Of a DNA stretch of 8,139 bases, positions 6,430 to 8,139 are shown one piece after another; position 1 is the first letter of the stretch, and every line of letters starts with the position of its first letter. The notes under the pieces were generated by a model. The model was not told the DNA's origin. It worked only from the letters and a program-made list of their open reading frames with translations, and made no database searches. The DNA is from Candidatus Latescibacterota bacterium (GTDB taxonomy: Bacteria; Latescibacterota; Latescibacteria; Latescibacterales; Latescibacteraceae): positions 1 to 8,139 of the forward strand of contig JABHYP010000111.1 of assembly GCA_018656855.1 (NCBI GenBank), written 5' to 3'. The translations under genes and the position numbers were made by a program.

Positions 6430-7413
6430 TTACCGTAAAGGTACGGCATTCCCTTTTATATATCTTTCAACCTCAGATTCCTCCGGCGGCCTCTGATCTA
6501 TGTAATAAAACCTTTCAGCGTAATCCAGTCCGTACTTTTCTTTCATGTCCTCGAAAGTACTCCAGCCTTTAATAAGAAAATGACGGACATATTCACGGTC
6601 TGCTGTCTCGTCATCATTTCCGAGTATCGGCAGGCGCTTACCCTCTTTTGCAAGACGATTTCTAAGCTTTGAACCGCTGTTTCCGCCGCCCTGGGATTTA
6701 CATTCGGCGCATGAAAGTATTTTCTGTTCGATTGTTGAACTGATGTCGACCACACGGTTGAAAGGCTGTCCGGGTCGCATGACGGCATAGTACCGCTCCC
6801 TGACACTATGAGGTTTCACACCGGCTTCAAGGTGTTCCTCGTAATCGTCGCCCATACCCGACATCCAGCAGGCTTCCTCAACTGCCTTTGCAGTCACCCA
6901 GTGGTCGGGATTTTCCTCGCCGTGCCCCCAGGGATTCATCGAAACAACTGTATCAACTTTTAAAAGTCGAAATAGGAATATTAGCCGGGAGCGGATTTCC
7001 ACCGATGAAATACCGTCCATACGGTGGTTGCGGCAATAGAAGTCGAAAACATCGGTGAATCCCAGTGTTTTCGCCATTTTGAGGTTTTCTTGTTCATTGC
7101 TTTTGATATTTTCAGCGCAGGTTCCCGGGCCGCATTTCTCATCATTACTCGTCCTGATAAGATAGCCCGTATAACCCTCATTGATGAGCTTGGCACAGGT
7201 TCCGGCGTAGCGGTGTGGCATATCATCAAGGTGCGCTTGAATGGCAGCCAGGACCTTGCCTTTGTGTGGTTTTCCAGGTACATCGCGTTCAACCACAACT
7301 TCACCAATATCAGCTCTTGCCGCCCAGGCGTTTCGGGAACCGCTAAAACCTATGGTGTTTCCAAGGACTGCTCCGCCGGCAATTGCTTTACCGAAGAAGC
7401 TGCGTTGTGCCAC
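6430..7413 (-). CDS. PIG-L/LmbE-type deacetylase-like protein, paralogue 2
   Basis: The protein has 327 residues and starts with GTG at 7413, seven bases after AGGGGGA. The leader MAQRSFFGKAIAGGAVLG is a Tat-like signal in which the first Arg of RR is Gln. A possible signal peptidase site is AWA|A after residue 31. The zinc site is H61 and D64 (AHLDD, with base D63) plus H171 in NPDHWVT; N168 replaces the His of HPDH, as in the other copies. Shared subfamily blocks are NDEKCG (90-95), ENIKSNE (101-107), NHRMDGIS, CKSQGGG (238-244) and LPILGNDDETADREY. At 327 residues it is longer than bacillithiol or mycothiol pathway deacetylases, because of the C-terminal part. It is separated from paralogue 1 by 66 bases and from paralogue 3 by 54, on the same strand. 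An exported amino-sugar deacetylase is likely but unproven. Confidence 0.88.
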   Translation of the reverse strand: MAQRSFFGKAIAGGAVLGNTIGFSGSRNAWAARADIGEVVVERDVPGKPHKGKVLAAIQAHLDDMPHRYAGTCAKLINEGYTGYLIRTSNDEKCGPGTCAENIKSNEQENLKMAKTLGFTDVFDFYCRNHRMDGISSVEIRSRLIFLFRLLKVDTVVSMNPWGHGEENPDHWVTAKAVEEACWMSGMGDDYEEHLEAGVKPHSVRERYYAVMRPGQPFNRVVDISSTIEQKILSCAECKSQGGGNSGSKLRNRLAKEGKRLPILGNDDETADREYVRHFLIKGWSTFEDMKEKYGLDYAERFYYIDQRPPEESEVERYIKGNAVPLR

Positions 7414-7420
7414 GTAAATA

Positions 7421-7427
7421 TCCCCCT
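7421..7427 (-). promoter_or_regulatory. Ribosome binding site for the GTG start of PIG-L paralogue 2
   Basis: AGGGGGA on the minus strand lies seven bases before GTG at 7413. No in-frame ATG gives a better fit, and the resulting N-terminus (MAQRSFFGKA) aligns with MARHSIFGKA of paralogue 1. Confidence 0.65.
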
Positions 7428-7467
7428 GATCTGTCAGACTAAAATAATTTACATTCTTTGATGCCGG

Positions 7468-8139
7468 TTACCGTATCGGCACAGTATTTTTCTCAATATA
7501 CCTTTCTACCTCGGATTTTCCCGCAGGCCTGCGCTGATCAACGTAGTAAAACGGTTCAGCATACTTAAGACCGTGTTTAGCAGAGATATCTCCGTATTCT
7601 CTCAGCATAAACTTCCTGGCATACTCTCTATCAGCCGTACGGTCATCGTTTCCGAGTATCGGGAGACGCTTACCCTCTTTGGCCAGCCGCTTCCTGAGCA
7701 GGGAACCACGGTTGCCGCCTCCCTGAGATTTGCATTCAACAAGCGAATCTATTTTCTGTTCGATATAAGAACCGATATCCACGACACGGTTATACGGCTG
7801 TCCGGAACGCATTACCATGTAATACCGCTCTTTGACTCCGTGCGGCATCACACCGGCTTCGAAGTGTTCCTCGAAATCGTTGTCCATGCCAGACATCCAG
7901 CACGCTTCCGCAACTGCCATTGCAGTTACCCAGTGGTCGGGATTTTCTTCGCCGTGCCCCCAGGGATTCATTGAAACCACTGTGTCGACCTTGAGGAAGC
8001 GAAAGAGGAAAATGAAACGGGCGCGTATCTCCGCAGAAGATATGACATCCATGCGGTGATTGCGGTAATAAAGATCGAATACATCGGTAAATCCGATGGC
8101 GTTAGCCATCTTGATGTTTTCCACCTCATTGCTCTTGAT
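7468..8139 (-). CDS. PIG-L/LmbE-type deacetylase-like protein, paralogue 3 (5' part beyond window)
   Basis: The frame is open to the right edge and ends in TAA at 7468, giving the last 223 residues. An internal GTG at 8124 is not the start, because IKSNE immediately before it aligns with the middle of the other two paralogues (ENIKSNE). The missing part should hold the leader and the AHLDD zinc motif. The visible part has NHRMD, NPWGHGEENPDHWVT with the third zinc His and the same Asn-for-His change, CKSQGGG, LPILGNDDRTADREY and the C-terminal VERYIEKNTVPIR, which matches the ends of both other copies. It is nearer to paralogue 2 than to 1: both have SMNPWG, ACWMSGM and YVDQR/YIDQR. It is the most upstream gene visible in the cluster, so the promoter is probably outside the window. 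Confidence 0.87.
   Translation of the reverse strand: MKSNEVENIKMANAIGFTDVFDLYYRNHRMDVISSAEIRARFIFLFRFLKVDTVVSMNPWGHGEENPDHWVTAMAVAEACWMSGMDNDFEEHFEAGVMPHGVKERYYMVMRSGQPYNRVVDIGSYIEQKIDSLVECKSQGGGNRGSLLRKRLAKEGKRLPILGNDDRTADREYARKFMLREYGDISAKHGLKYAEPFYYVDQRRPAGKSEVERYIEKNTVPIR

Overview
The window holds eight genes, all on the minus strand and separated by gaps of 54 to 124 bases, with no convincing terminator between them. It reads from right to left as one probable operon or co-transcribed cluster. The sequence suggests an uncultivated Gram-negative bacterium with moderate GC. Most products carry Sec or Tat-like export signals, and several genes are tandem paralogues, a style seen in large-genome, polymer-degrading environmental lineages such as Latescibacterota or Planctomycetota. 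The taxonomic guess is weak, because no marker gene is present.

Layout in transcription order (high to low coordinates): three tandem PIG-L/LmbE-type deacetylase paralogues (7468-8139, cut by the right edge; 6430-7413; 5347-6363); two secreted proteins each made of three RidA/YjgF domains in a row (4029-5222 and 2705-3931); a Tat-exported PLP enzyme of the SelA / D-glucosaminate-6-phosphate ammonia-lyase-like family (1295-2611); a small secreted beta-rich protein (864-1238); and a third triple-RidA paralogue that runs off the left edge (1-765).

The family chemistry fits together. PIG-L enzymes remove N-acetyl groups from amino sugars. SelA/DgaE-like PLP enzymes can eliminate ammonia from amino acids or amino sugar acids through enamine/imine intermediates. 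RidA proteins hydrolyse such imines to ketones and ammonium. The cluster may therefore be an exported (periplasmic) deacetylation-deamination pathway with its own imine-hydrolysing proteins. This is inference; the substrate is unknown.

The most unusual points are the triple-RidA architecture, which could fold as a one-chain version of the normal RidA homotrimer with a degenerate third site; the export of RidA and SelA-like folds that are normally cytosolic; PIG-L paralogues with AHLDD and NPDH in place of the usual AHPDD and HPDH; and two families of small hairpin repeats in the gaps, one of which brackets a PIG-L gene in inverted orientation.
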